Below, in pieces: positions 17,069 to 26,151 of a DNA stretch of 64,000 nt. The stretch's first letter is position 1; each line of letters opens with the position of its first letter. The position numbers and the translations under genes were made by a program. The notes under the pieces were generated by a model. It ran no database searches. It was not told where the DNA came from and saw only the letters and a list, made by a program, of their open reading frames with translations. The DNA is taken from the NCBI RefSeq assembly GCF_009695875.1, contig NZ_VUNC01000001.1, positions 124,001 through 188,000 of the forward strand, written 5' to 3'. This DNA is from Olsenella porci. GTDB taxonomy: Bacteria > Actinomycetota > Coriobacteriia > Coriobacteriales > Atopobiaceae.

Positions 17069-17587
17069 CTACTTGTGCTGCTGCTCCTTGAAGTCATCTG
17101 GCGAGACGTCCTTCAGGAAGTCACGAAACCGCTCCAGCTCTCGATTCTCCTCGTCGCGCTTCACGGCATCGAAGTTGGGCATCGAAGCCGCCTCGATGAC
17201 CTTCTCGTCTGCGAATATGGGGGCATGGGCACGAACCGCAAGAGCAAGCGCATCGGACGGACGCGCATCGACCTCGACCCTAACCCCGTTCGCATTGGTA
17301 AGAAGAAGCTTTGCGTAGAAGGTGGTGCCCCGCACATCGACGATCTGAACGGCGTCAAGGCTGGAGCCCAGCCTGCCGATCGTATCGAGCATGAGGTCAT
17401 GCGTCATGGGTCTGTCGTGCGTGGAGTCGTCCACGCCCATCGATATGGCCGTCGCCTCAACGGGCCCAATGCGAATGGGGAGCTGCTCGCACGCCTCGCC
17501 GTCGTGAGGATGACGAGTCTTGAGGACGACGAGCGAGGTTACGGGACCCCCGCCTACGACGACCGTCTCGATGTCCATCCTCTTCAT
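17069..17587 (-). CDS. bifunctional nuclease (BFN/DUF151) family protein
   Basis: The protein is about 172 residues from the ATG at 17587, preceded by AGAGGG. A nearby GTG or the ATG at 17578 is also possible. The family core is seen in LPIRIGPVEATAISMGVDD, and a later conserved stretch reads VDARPSDALALAVRAHAPIF. Plant BFN relatives have been reported with DNase and RNase activity; the bacterial role is unclear. It is single, with its own terminator. Confidence 0.88.
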   Translation of the reverse strand: MKRMDIETVVVGGGPVTSLVVLKTRHPHDGEACEQLPIRIGPVEATAISMGVDDSTHDRPMTHDLMLDTIGRLGSSLDAVQIVDVRGTTFYAKLLLTNANGVRVEVDARPSDALALAVRAHAPIFADEKVIEAASMPNFDAVKRDEENRELERFRDFLKDVSPDDFKEQQHK

Positions 17588-17747
17588 AGCCACATATCCC
17601 TCTTTGCCTCTCGCGCCTATCGTGTCGCATATGGTACCCAACAACGAGTGGAATGACGCGAGAATACACATAGATGTGCCAAGGGACATTTTTTCAAATT
17701 GAATGTTGACCCGCCCATGAGTCTCGAGTAATATGTCTTCTCGCGTT

Positions 17748-17824
17748 GGGCCCGTAGCTCAGTTGGTCAGAGCGTCCGGCTGATAACCGGGAGGTCACAA
17801 GTTCGAACCTTGTCGGGCCCACCA
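17748..17824 (+). tRNA. tRNA-Ile (anticodon GAT)
   Basis: The acceptor stem pairs GGGCCCG with CGGGCCC. The D-arm starts TAGCTCAG, the anticodon loop is CTGATAA, the T loop is TTCGAAC, and ACCA ends the gene. Confidence 0.95.
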
Positions 17825-17834
17825 CCTTTTTGAT

Positions 17835-17879
17835 AATAAACACCCCAGCGCTAGCCGAGTCGCCGCTGGGGTGTTTATT
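17835..17879 (+). terminator. 16-bp perfect hairpin between tRNA-Ile and tRNA-Ala
   Basis: AATAAACACCCCAGCG and its exact complement flank a 13-nt loop. It ends in TTTATT and lies 10 nt after tRNA-Ile, so it probably terminates that transcript. Because it is symmetric it may act in both directions. Confidence 0.75.
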
Positions 17880-17885
17880 GCTTAA

Positions 17886-17961
17886 GGGGACGTAGCTCAG
17901 CTGGGAGAGCGCGGGCTTTGCAAGCCTGAGGTCGTGGGTTCGATCCCCATCGTCTCCACCA
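17886..17961 (+). tRNA. tRNA-Ala (anticodon TGC)
   Basis: GGGGACG pairs with CGTCTCC (one wobble). The anticodon loop is TTTGCAA, the T loop is TTCGATC, and ACCA is encoded. Confidence 0.95.
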
Positions 17962-17973
17962 TGGTTTCTGTGT

Positions 17974-18001
17974 AGCCAGGACTGAACGTCCTGGCTTTTT
18001 T
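17974..18001 (+). terminator. Rho-independent terminator after tRNA-Ala
   Basis: AGCCAGGAC and GTCCTGGCT (9 bp) enclose a 5-nt loop and are followed by a run of T. It lies 12 nt downstream of the tRNA. Confidence 0.88.
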
Positions 18002-18113
18002 ATTGCATCTCTCCCCTATCGTCCCTCAAGCGTGTCGTACAAACCCATACAAAGCGAGGGGTGCGACGCCTTCCGTCGCACCCCTCGTCATGAGCTACCC
18101 GTATGAAGAGAAC

Positions 18114-20927
18114 CTACTCGTCGTCCTCGATCATGGACTCGTCAATCTCTTCCTCGCCACCTATGTCCACGGGCTCCTCCTCGCCGGCCTCCTTGGCACC
18201 CGCGGCACTGAGATCGAGCATGCCCTGGTTTTCGTACTTTGCCTTGGGGGCCTTCTTCTTGTGCGCGACCATGCGAGCCACGGCAGAGAGGCGGTCGGAG
18301 TCGCCCAGGTTCATGATCTTGACGCCCTGGGTGGAGCGGCCGAGCAGGCTGATGTCAGAGCTCTTGACCCTGATGACCACGCCCTCCTCCGAGACCATCA
18401 TGAGCTCGTGCTGGGGGCCAACGACCCTGCAGGCTACCAGGTTGCCCTTCTTGGAGGTCATGCTGATGGTTGCGACGCCCTGACCGCCGCGCTTGTGCAC
18501 GGGGTACTCTGAGACGGGCGTGCGCTTGCCATAGCCCCTCTCGGTCACCACGAGGAGGTCACCCTTGCCGTTGCTGATCTCCATGCCAAGCATCTTGGCG
18601 CCGTCCTTGAGGGTGATGCCTCTCACGCCCGAGGTGTCACGCCCGGTGGGCCTGACTTCGCTCTCCTCAAAGACGATCGCCTTGCCGGCGTCGGAGCAGA
18701 GGATGACCCTCTCGCCCGGCTTGACTCGGCGGACGTTGACCAGCTCGTCGCCCTTCTTGAGGTTGATGGCAATGATGCCATCGCGACGGCTCTTGTCGTA
18801 GTCGCTCATCGCGGTCTTCTTGACCATGCCGTTGCGCGTAGCGAACATGAGGTACTCGTCCACGGGGAAGTCACGCGTGGTGATGACGGCGGTGGGGTGC
18901 TCCCCCTCCTCCAGGGGCAGCACGTTGACAAGCGCAGAGCCGCGGGCATGGCGCGACCCGATCGGAAGCTCGTGCACCTTGACGCGGTAGACCTTGCCAA
19001 AGTTGGTGAAGAATAGGACGTAGTCGTGCGTCGAGGCAACAAACAGGTCCTCGACGAAGTCCGTGTCCTTGAGCGAGAGGCCCTGGACTCCCTTGCCACC
19101 GCGCTTCTGCGACCGGTAGGTCGCGACGGGCAGGCGCTTGACGTAGCCGGCGTGGGTCACGGTGATGACCATGTCCTCCTCGGCGATGAGGTCCTCCACG
19201 TCCAGGACGACCGGGGCGTCAGAGATGGTGGTGCGACGCTTGTCGCCGTACTTCTCCGCAATCTCGCGCATCTCGGTCTTGATGACCTCGAGAATCTTGC
19301 GCTGGTCGGCGAGCAGGCCCTCGTAGTACTCGATTGCGCGGCGAAGGCCCTCGAGCTCCTCCTGGATCTTGTCGCGCTCCAAGCCGGTGAGTCGACGCAG
19401 ACGCATCTCGAGGATTGCGGTGGTCTGCTCCTTGGTGAACCCAAATCGAGCGATAAGCCTGTCGGAGGCCTCGGAGTCGGTGCGGCTCGAGCGGATGATG
19501 GTGATGACTTCGTCGATGTTGTCGAGCGCGAGGAGCAGGCCCTCGAGGATGTGGGCGCGCGCCTTGGCCTTGGCGAGGTCGAACTTGGTGCGCCTGGTGA
19601 CCACGTCAACCTGGTGGTCGATGTAGTACTGGAGCATCTCCCTAAGCGAGAGGAGCCTGGGCACCCCGTTGACGAGGGCCAGGTCGATGATGCCAAAGGA
19701 GGTCTGGAGCGAGGAGTACTTGTAGAGGTTGTTGAGCACGACCTCGGGGATGGCGCCCTGCTTGAGTTCGATCACCAGGCGCAAGCCCTTGCGGTTGGAC
19801 TCGTCGCGCATGTCGGAGATTCCCTCGATGCGCTTCTCGTTCACCAGTTGGGCGATCTTCTCCTGCAACGTGCCCTTGTTGACGCCGTAGGGGAACTCCG
19901 TGAAGACCAGCTTGTTGCGACCGCCCTTCGTGGACTCCACATGCGCCTTGGCGCGGACGGTGATGATGCCCCTGCCCGTCTCGTATGCCTGCTTGATTCC
20001 CTCGGAACCCATGATCACGGCTCCGGTGGGGAAGTCTGGCCCGGGGAGAACCTTCATGAGGTCGTCCGTGGTCGCATCGGGGTTGTCGATAAGCATGCAG
20101 GCCGCGTTGATGGTCTCGGCAAGGTTGTGGGGCGGGATGTTGGTGGCCATGCCGACGGCGATTCCCTGCGAGCCGTTGACCAGCAGGTTGGGGAAGCGGG
20201 AAGGCAGGACAACGGGCTCCTGCAGCGACTCGTCGTAGTTGGGCTGCCAGTCCACCGTGTCCTTGTTGAGGTCGCGAAGCAGCTCCATTGCAGGACGCGC
20301 CAGGCGCGACTCGGTGTATCGCATTGCCGCCGCACCGTCGCCGTCGATGTTGCCAAAGTTGCCGTGCCCGTCCACGAGGGGGACGCGCATGGAGAACCAC
20401 TGGGCGAGGCGGACCATGGCGTCGTACACCGCCGAGTCACCGTGGGGGTGATACTTGCCGATGACCTCGCCGACCGTCCAGGCCGACTTCTTGTGGGGCT
20501 TGTTAGGGAAGATGCCAGCCTCGTTCATGGCGTAGAGAATGCGCCTGTGGACGGGCTTGAGGCCATCGCGCACGTCGGGGAGTGCGCGGGCCGTGATGAC
20601 CGACATGGAGTACTCGATGAACGACTGCTCCATCTCGTGCCCGAACTCGTGGAACTGCAGGCGGCCACCGTGGACGTCGACACCGTCGCCGTCGCCGCGG
20701 TTGTCGGGGGCCATCTGGGCCTCCTCATCGTCCGCATCGTCTTCGCCATCGGCGTCATCGGCGGAGTCGTCGAGACCGGCCTCGTCCTCTGCGTCCGGGT
20801 CGTAGACGGGACCCTCGGACTCGTCGCGCTCGGCGCGGTCGAGGAGCTCCCTCAGGTCCTCCGGCAGCATGGCGCCGTCGGACTGGCCCTCCTCGGTCCC
20901 GCCGTTCATGTTGTTGTCGTCTGCCAC
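18114..20927 (-). CDS. gyrA: DNA gyrase subunit A with long acidic N-terminal extension
   Basis: The 937-residue protein starts at a GTG with AAAGG upstream. The first 90 or so residues are strongly acidic and low complexity (Asp/Glu/Ala). The conserved core then begins at [20 protein letters not shown]. The quinolone region is [20 protein letters not shown], the catalytic Tyr is in [11 protein letters not shown], and a GyrA box QKRGGKG precedes the C-terminal DNA-wrapping beta-pinwheel. The end is again acidic. GyrA cuts and passes DNA during negative supercoiling. The gene follows gyrB by two bases, so the two are co-transcribed. Confidence 0.97.
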   Translation of the reverse strand: MADDNNMNGGTEEGQSDGAMLPEDLRELLDRAERDESEGPVYDPDAEDEAGLDDSADDADGEDDADDEEAQMAPDNRGDGDGVDVHGGRLQFHEFGHEMEQSFIEYSMSVITARALPDVRDGLKPVHRRILYAMNEAGIFPNKPHKKSAWTVGEVIGKYHPHGDSAVYDAMVRLAQWFSMRVPLVDGHGNFGNIDGDGAAAMRYTESRLARPAMELLRDLNKDTVDWQPNYDESLQEPVVLPSRFPNLLVNGSQGIAVGMATNIPPHNLAETINAACMLIDNPDATTDDLMKVLPGPDFPTGAVIMGSEGIKQAYETGRGIITVRAKAHVESTKGGRNKLVFTEFPYGVNKGTLQEKIAQLVNEKRIEGISDMRDESNRKGLRLVIELKQGAIPEVVLNNLYKYSSLQTSFGIIDLALVNGVPRLLSLREMLQYYIDHQVDVVTRRTKFDLAKAKARAHILEGLLLALDNIDEVITIIRSSRTDSEASDRLIARFGFTKEQTTAILEMRLRRLTGLERDKIQEELEGLRRAIEYYEGLLADQRKILEVIKTEMREIAEKYGDKRRTTISDAPVVLDVEDLIAEEDMVITVTHAGYVKRLPVATYRSQKRGGKGVQGLSLKDTDFVEDLFVASTHDYVLFFTNFGKVYRVKVHELPIGSRHARGSALVNVLPLEEGEHPTAVITTRDFPVDEYLMFATRNGMVKKTAMSDYDKSRRDGIIAINLKKGDELVNVRRVKPGERVILCSDAGKAIVFEESEVRPTGRDTSGVRGITLKDGAKMLGMEISNGKGDLLVVTERGYGKRTPVSEYPVHKRGGQGVATISMTSKKGNLVACRVVGPQHELMMVSEEGVVIRVKSSDISLLGRSTQGVKIMNLGDSDRLSAVARMVAHKKKAPKAKYENQGMLDLSAAGAKEAGEEEPVDIGGEEEIDESMIEDDE

Positions 20928-20943
20928 TTAAGCTGCCTTTCGC

Positions 20944-22941
20944 CTAGATGTCGAGGAAGCGGGCGTCCTTGGCGTGACGCTCGATGTAGTCCTTGCGGTA
21001 CTCGACCGAGGTACCCATGAGCCGCGTGACCGCGAGGTCGGCGCGAGAGGCATCCTCGATGCTGATGCGCTGAAGGATCCTCGTCTTGGGGTCCATGGTG
21101 GTGTCAGCAAGCTGCTGGGGGTCCATCTCGCCCAGGCCCTTGTAGCGCTGGACGCTGTACTTGCGCTGCTTGCCCTCCGCGTCGCGGGGAACGTACTCGT
21201 CAATTGCCTGGGCCAGCAACGTCTCCTCGGGCGTCTTGCCGTCGGGGTACACGTAGTGGATGCGCTTGCCCACCTTCACGCCAAAGATGGGCGGGCAGGC
21301 GCTGTAGATGTAGCCAGCGTCGATGAGGGGGCGCATGTACTTGTAGAAGAAGGTCATCAAAAGGATGCGGATGTGGGCGCCGTCGACGTCGGCATCGGTC
21401 ATGATGATGATCTTGTGGTAGCGAGCCTTGGAGATGTCAAAGTCCCCGCCCTCGCCGTTGCTGAGCGTGACACCAGTGCCAATGGCGGTGATCAGCGACT
21501 GGATGGTATCCGAACTGAAGGCGCGGTGGTCTCCAACGCGCTCGACGTTGAGGATCTTCCCTCGCAGGGGGAGAATCGCCTGGATGTCCCGCCTGCGGCC
21601 GTCCTTCGCGGAGCCGCCTGCGGAGTCGCCCTCGACGATAAAGAGCTCGGTCATGGATGCGTCCCTCACCGAGCAGTCTGCGAGCTTGCCGGGCAGCGAG
21701 GCCGTCTCGAGGAGACTCTTCCTGCGCGTTGCCTGACGAGCCTTCTGGGCAGCCAGGCGACCCTTTGCGGCCTGGGCGCCCTTCTTGAAGATCTCCTTCG
21801 CCTGGTTGGGGTGCTCCTCAAGGTACTCGGCGAGACCAGCCGAGACGATCTTGTTGGTGAGCGTCCTCATGTAGGAGCTACCGAGCTTGGCCTTGGTCTG
21901 CCCCTCAAACTGTGGGTCGGGGAGCTTGACGGAGATTACCGCCGTAAGGCCCTCTCGGATGTCGTCACCAGTGAGGTTGGCGTCCTTCTCCTTGAGGAGC
22001 TTGTGGCTGCGGGCGTAGTCGTTGACGGTCTTGGTGAGGGCAGTGCGGAAGCCCTCGAGGTGCATGCCACCCTCTTCGGTGTAAATGTCGTTGGCAAAGC
22101 TCATGACCGTCTCGGAGTAACTGGTGTTCCACTGCAGGGACACCTCGACCTCGCCCTTTCGTGCGGCAGGCGCGTCTGGGTCGGAGGTGCCCTCGATGTA
22201 AATGGGCTTGGAGCAGCCGGGCAGCACGGTCTTGCCATCGTTGAGGAACTTCACGAAGTCGATGATGCCGCCGGAATAGCAGAACTCGTCGACGCGGGGA
22301 GTAAGCTCCCTCTCGTCTCTGAGGACGATCTTGAGGTTCTTGTTGAGGAAGGCAGTCTCCTGCAGGCGGTTGCGCAGGGTGTCGTAGTCGTAGACCGTGG
22401 TCTCGAAGATCTGATCGTCGGGCCAGAAGGTGACGGTCGTACCCGTTGCCTTGGAGTCGCCCACCACGTGCATCTTCTTGGTGACCTCGCCGCGAGCGAG
22501 CTCGATCTCGTAGATGTGGCCGTCACGCTTGACCTGCACGACCATCCTCTTGGAGAGCGCGTTGACCACGGAGATGCCCACGCCATGGAGACCGCCGGAC
22601 ACCTTGTAGGCGTTGTTGTCAAACTTGCCGCCCGCGTGCAGGATCGTGAGGACGACCTCGAGGGTCGGCTTCCTCTCGGTGGGGTGAAGGTCGACGGGGA
22701 TGCCTCGGCCATTGTCCACGACGGTGATCGAGTTGTCGGGATGCACCGTCACCTGGATTTTGTTGCAAAAGCCGGCCATGGCCTCGTCGACGGAGTTGTC
22801 CACAACCTCCCACACCAAGTGATGCAGGCCCGTCTTGCTCGTGGTGCCAATGTACATGCCGGGACGCATGCGAACGGCCTCGAGGCCCTTGAGGACCTTG
22901 ATTTCCTCTCCGCCGTAGTGGTGCTCGTTCTTCTTGACCAC
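20944..22941 (-). CDS. gyrB: DNA gyrase subunit B
   Basis: This 665-residue protein is read from the GTG at 22941 with a GAGAGG site. An upstream start at 23001 adds 20 unrelated residues. The GHKL ATPase domain shows EVVDNSVDEAMAG and a later Gly-rich VSGGLHGVGISVVNAL loop. The TOPRIM domain contains EGDSAGGSAKDGRRRDIQAI. It powers gyrase by ATP hydrolysis. The 178-bp gap to the DciA-like gene (22942-23118) probably contains the gyrBA promoter. Confidence 0.97.
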   Translation of the reverse strand: MVKKNEHHYGGEEIKVLKGLEAVRMRPGMYIGTTSKTGLHHLVWEVVDNSVDEAMAGFCNKIQVTVHPDNSITVVDNGRGIPVDLHPTERKPTLEVVLTILHAGGKFDNNAYKVSGGLHGVGISVVNALSKRMVVQVKRDGHIYEIELARGEVTKKMHVVGDSKATGTTVTFWPDDQIFETTVYDYDTLRNRLQETAFLNKNLKIVLRDERELTPRVDEFCYSGGIIDFVKFLNDGKTVLPGCSKPIYIEGTSDPDAPAARKGEVEVSLQWNTSYSETVMSFANDIYTEEGGMHLEGFRTALTKTVNDYARSHKLLKEKDANLTGDDIREGLTAVISVKLPDPQFEGQTKAKLGSSYMRTLTNKIVSAGLAEYLEEHPNQAKEIFKKGAQAAKGRLAAQKARQATRRKSLLETASLPGKLADCSVRDASMTELFIVEGDSAGGSAKDGRRRDIQAILPLRGKILNVERVGDHRAFSSDTIQSLITAIGTGVTLSNGEGGDFDISKARYHKIIIMTDADVDGAHIRILLMTFFYKYMRPLIDAGYIYSACPPIFGVKVGKRIHYVYPDGKTPEETLLAQAIDEYVPRDAEGKQRKYSVQRYKGLGEMDPQQLADTTMDPKTRILQRISIEDASRADLAVTRLMGTSVEYRKDYIERHAKDARFLDI

Positions 22942-23118
22942 GCAATTCCTCTCTCGAAGAGTGGGAGAGACTATCCTCCCCAGACTCATCAGCCTTCTCA
23001 TGATACGTCAGGATGGTTCGCGGGTTGTCCCATTACCCCAGGCTCAGGAGAATCACCACGCATTCTTTGGGCCGATTTCTCTCCTGAGGCGCTCAGATGC
23101 CGATATTAGGCCACATTG

Positions 23119-23706
23119 TCACTTTGACGTGTTGTCAAGCTTCTCGCGACGCATCGAGAGTTCCATGGCGCGGCGAACCCTCTGCCTGAGGGGCTCGGGC
23201 AGGTCCGCAGTGAGCTCGGACGCCCGCCTCCGTTCGTCATCCGAGAGAGGAGGCAGCACGACCTCCGCGGGTCTTGAGGTGGCCTGCTGGGACGACGGGG
23301 CCTCCGGGACCGGCTCGCGAGACAGCCTGAACTCCACCCCCGACACCTCGAACCCGACCGCCGCAAGCCTCACCAGGTAGATCTCGCGATTTGCCATGAA
23401 GTCGGTGAGGCGGGCGTGGGAGTCGACGTACACGACGAGGACGGGCGGAAGGCCGGACGATGCGGCGCGTTTGAGGTACACGCCCGACGTGTGGCGTCTC
23501 TCGACGTCACCATTCGCCTTGAACCAGGCCATCGCCGCTCGCCGGTTCCTGCCGAGCCGAGCCCACGCTCCGCGCCCCATCATCTCGTCGAGGACCGACG
23601 AGAGGTCCTCCGAGGACTCGCTCCTGAGGTCGAGGGGCACCCCATCCGGCCCCACGGGTCGGCGACGGCCGGAGCCAGGGAGGTAGCGCAGGTTTCCCCT
23701 ACCCAC
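23119..23706 (-). CDS. DUF721 (DciA-like) protein
   Basis: The protein is 195 residues and starts at a GTG that overlaps the end of recF by 8 bp. The middle part (VERRHTSGVYLKRAASSGLPPVLVVYVDSHARLTDFMANREIYL) has the DUF721 fold pattern. DUF721 members such as DciA load or support the replicative helicase in bacteria without DnaC/DnaI. The position dnaN-recF-DUF721-gyrB is the classical actinobacterial order. The charged C-terminus is probably disordered. Confidence 0.85.
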   Translation of the reverse strand: MGRGNLRYLPGSGRRRPVGPDGVPLDLRSESSEDLSSVLDEMMGRGAWARLGRNRRAAMAWFKANGDVERRHTSGVYLKRAASSGLPPVLVVYVDSHARLTDFMANREIYLVRLAAVGFEVSGVEFRLSREPVPEAPSSQQATSRPAEVVLPPLSDDERRRASELTADLPEPLRQRVRRAMELSMRREKLDNTSK

Positions 23707-24787
23707 CTATCTCCACCACCTTGGCACCCTCGAGGAGGTCATCGGGAAAGTACCCCAGGTTGGTCGTCGTGACCACCGTCTGGATCCCCGACTGGACGAA
23801 TCGCGTCATGCTCGCGCGCCGGTGGGCGTCGAGCTCACTCATCACGTCGTCGAGGAGGAGGAGCGGCTGCTCCCCCACCACCTCGCGTGCCAACTCGACC
23901 TCCGCCATCTTCCAGGCGAGGACGATGGACCTCTGCTGGCCCTGCGAGCCGAAGGCGCGGGCGTCGCGCCCGTCAATGGTGAACGCGATGTCGTCACGCT
24001 GCGGTCCGATGAGCGTCTGCCCGCGGCGAAGCTCCTCTCCCCTGACTTCGCCAAGGCGGGATAGGAATGCGTCGGCAATCTGATCGCGGGAGAGCCCGAG
24101 GACGTCGGAGCCCAGGGAGCACTGGTAGGTGCACTCAAGGCGCTCGCCGTCCGAGATCTGCCCGTAGATAGCGGATATGTGCCCGCGCAGGCGCTCGAAG
24201 AGCCTGACCCTCGCCGAGAGGAGCGTGGCACCACCCAGCGCAACCGAGGCGTCCCAGGCGTCCAACAGCGAGAGGTCCGGATGGCCCTCCTTGAGGAGCC
24301 TGTTGCGCTGCTCGATGGCTCGACCGTATGCCGAGAGGAGCTTTGCGTACCCATGGTTAGCCTGCCGCCCGAAGCCATCGAGCTCGTCGCGGCGGTAGGA
24401 GGCACCGCGCTTGACGAAGCTCAGGTCATCGGGGTTGAAGAGGACCGACATAAGCGTCTGCGGCATGTCCGAGGCGTGACACCGCTTGCCGTTGCGCTCG
24501 AACCGGCGCTTCCCAGGCTCCACCACGCAGGCAACGTCCACCACACGCCCGTCGCCCTCCATGCGCGCCGAAATCCTCGCCGAGTCGCAGTCCTCGCGAA
24601 CGAGCTGGCTTGGCTTGGGCTTGCGGAACGACGTCCCCGCAGTGAGCATCTGCAGGGCCTCGACCGTGTTTGTCTTGCCCACTGCGTTGCTCCCGCACAG
24701 CACGGTCATCGTCGGGGAGAGGTCGAGGTGCCTCTCTGAGAAGTTGCGCCAGTTCCTGAGCCCCAGGCTGGTGACGACGAGTCCCAA
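23699..24787 (-). CDS. recF: DNA replication/repair protein RecF
   Basis: This 362-residue ABC-type ATPase has Walker A GSNAVGKTNT (near residue 33), signature QGQQRSIVLAWKM and Walker B LLLLDDVMSELD. It helps load RecA at single-stranded gaps. The predicted start is TTG at 24787, five bases after the dnaN stop codon; the conserved start of the family (GLVVTSLGLRNWRNF) supports it. It overlaps the DUF721 gene. Confidence 0.95.
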   Translation of the reverse strand: MGLVVTSLGLRNWRNFSERHLDLSPTMTVLCGSNAVGKTNTVEALQMLTAGTSFRKPKPSQLVREDCDSARISARMEGDGRVVDVACVVEPGKRRFERNGKRCHASDMPQTLMSVLFNPDDLSFVKRGASYRRDELDGFGRQANHGYAKLLSAYGRAIEQRNRLLKEGHPDLSLLDAWDASVALGGATLLSARVRLFERLRGHISAIYGQISDGERLECTYQCSLGSDVLGLSRDQIADAFLSRLGEVRGEELRRGQTLIGPQRDDIAFTIDGRDARAFGSQGQQRSIVLAWKMAEVELAREVVGEQPLLLLDDVMSELDAHRRASMTRFVQSGIQTVVTTTNLGYFPDDLLEGAKVVEIGG

Positions 24788-24792
24788 GGCCC

Positions 24793-25896
24793 CTACATCC
24801 TTACAGGCATCAGCAGATAGAGGTAGTTGATCTGGGCGTAGGACTTGAAGATCGCCGGCTGCATGGTGCTCTGGAGCTCCAGCGTGACCTCCTTCTCGCT
24901 CCCCGCCGCGTTGACGCAGTCGAACACGTAGTGGTAGTTGAGGGCGATGGACATGCTCTCGCCCTCCACCTCCACGGGCAGGAGCTCGGTCGACTCGCCC
25001 TGGTCGGGAGAGCTGGCCGAGAGCTTCATGACGCCACCGTCGGCGTCGACGTCAAAGCGCACGGAGGGGTTGGCGAGGGCGATGACCGAGACTCGGCGCA
25101 ACGCCGCCGCAAACTGCTCGACGTCAATCTTGACTGAGGTCGAGCAGCTGGGGGGAAGGAGCTGACGGTAGTTGGGGAAGGTGCCGTCGATCTTCCTCGA
25201 GATGTAGGTGGTGTTGCCAAACACGAAGACGACCTGGCTGTCGGTGGTACCGATGAGGATCGTCTCGGTCATGGACGGGAGACCCAGCACGTCGTGGAAG
25301 GTGGTTCCGGGGACGATGGTCACAAACGCCTCGTCGGACGATGAGGTCTCGGTATTTGAGTCACACACCGCCAGGCGGTAGGAGTCGGTCGCAACGAGAC
25401 GGATGGTGTTCTCCTCCACCGAAAGCAAGATCCCCTGCAGAATCGGCCTGGACGTGTCCTTGGAGGTCACCTTGTAAACCTTGTCGACCATATCGGAGAG
25501 GAGCGAGCTGGGTAGCTCGATGGCACGGGAGAGGGCGAACTCGGGGAACTCCGGGAAGTCGGAAGGCTCCAGCGTGTTGAGCCGGAAACTGCTCTTGTCA
25601 CAGGAGATGGACATCACGTGCCCAGAGCCCTCGAAGGTGACTGCCGCATCGGGCAACGTCTTGACAATGTTGGAGAGGATCTTGCCCGAGACGACCGTGG
25701 TGCCGTCCTCCTCTACGTTCGCCTGGATCTTGTGGCGAATCGAGATGTTGAGGTTGGTGGTCTGGAACTCGAGGACGCCGTCCTCCGCCTTGATGTAGAT
25801 GCCCGAGAGGATGGGAAGGGTGGAGTTCGTCGCCATGCCCTTTGCCACGACGGAGAGTGCCTGCGCGAGCGAGGATTGGCTAACAGAGAACTTCAT
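24793..25896 (-). CDS. dnaN: DNA polymerase III beta sliding clamp
   Basis: The 367-residue clamp starts at the ATG at 25896 (MKFSVSQSSLAQALSVV). The upstream in-frame start at 26022 runs through the AT-rich origin and is rejected. Three clamp repeats are expected, and the C-terminal end NYLYLLMPVRM is typical. It encircles DNA and tethers polymerase. It is separated from dnaA by 255 bp that look like part of oriC. Confidence 0.96.
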   Translation of the reverse strand: MKFSVSQSSLAQALSVVAKGMATNSTLPILSGIYIKAEDGVLEFQTTNLNISIRHKIQANVEEDGTTVVSGKILSNIVKTLPDAAVTFEGSGHVMSISCDKSSFRLNTLEPSDFPEFPEFALSRAIELPSSLLSDMVDKVYKVTSKDTSRPILQGILLSVEENTIRLVATDSYRLAVCDSNTETSSSDEAFVTIVPGTTFHDVLGLPSMTETILIGTTDSQVVFVFGNTTYISRKIDGTFPNYRQLLPPSCSTSVKIDVEQFAAALRRVSVIALANPSVRFDVDADGGVMKLSASSPDQGESTELLPVEVEGESMSIALNYHYVFDCVNAAGSEKEVTLELQSTMQPAIFKSYAQINYLYLLMPVRM

Positions 25897-26151
25897 GGTT
25901 GTCCCTTCGAGTACGTGGCTAAGAGTATTAGTACTTATATATAGATAAAGAGATATTAGTAGTAATAGTCGTTGTCGAAATGTTGACATTAATGCGCCTG
26001 CGCAGGTAGACGATACCGTCATCCGTACGAGAACGTGTCCGTCCCGTCAACGCTTCCAACAACGCCTAATCTTGTAGAAAACTCTTTCACCATCCTCTGC
26101 CAACTTATCAACACTTTTCTACATGCTTTGCACCGCGCCGTCGACAAGACC
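25897..26151. other. oriC: oriC part 1: DnaA boxes, DnaA-trio and AT-rich unwinding element
   Basis: From the dnaA side, DnaA-box-like sites TTTTCTACA (26115-26123), TTATCAACA (26105-26113) and the inverted TGTAGAAAA (26073-26081) come first. A GC palindrome CCTGCGCAGG is at 25997-26006. TAG-TAG-TAA-TAG follows at 25957-25968 and a 46-bp AT-rich stretch at 25924-25969. This order (boxes, GC segment, DnaA-trios, unwinding element) matches the basal unwinding unit described in Bacillus subtilis between dnaA and dnaN. The box assignment allows mismatches to TTATCCACA. Confidence 0.72.

Noticed and set aside
19026-23109. Long + strand frames opposite gyrA and gyrB
   Set aside because: These are shadow frames of the gyrase genes.
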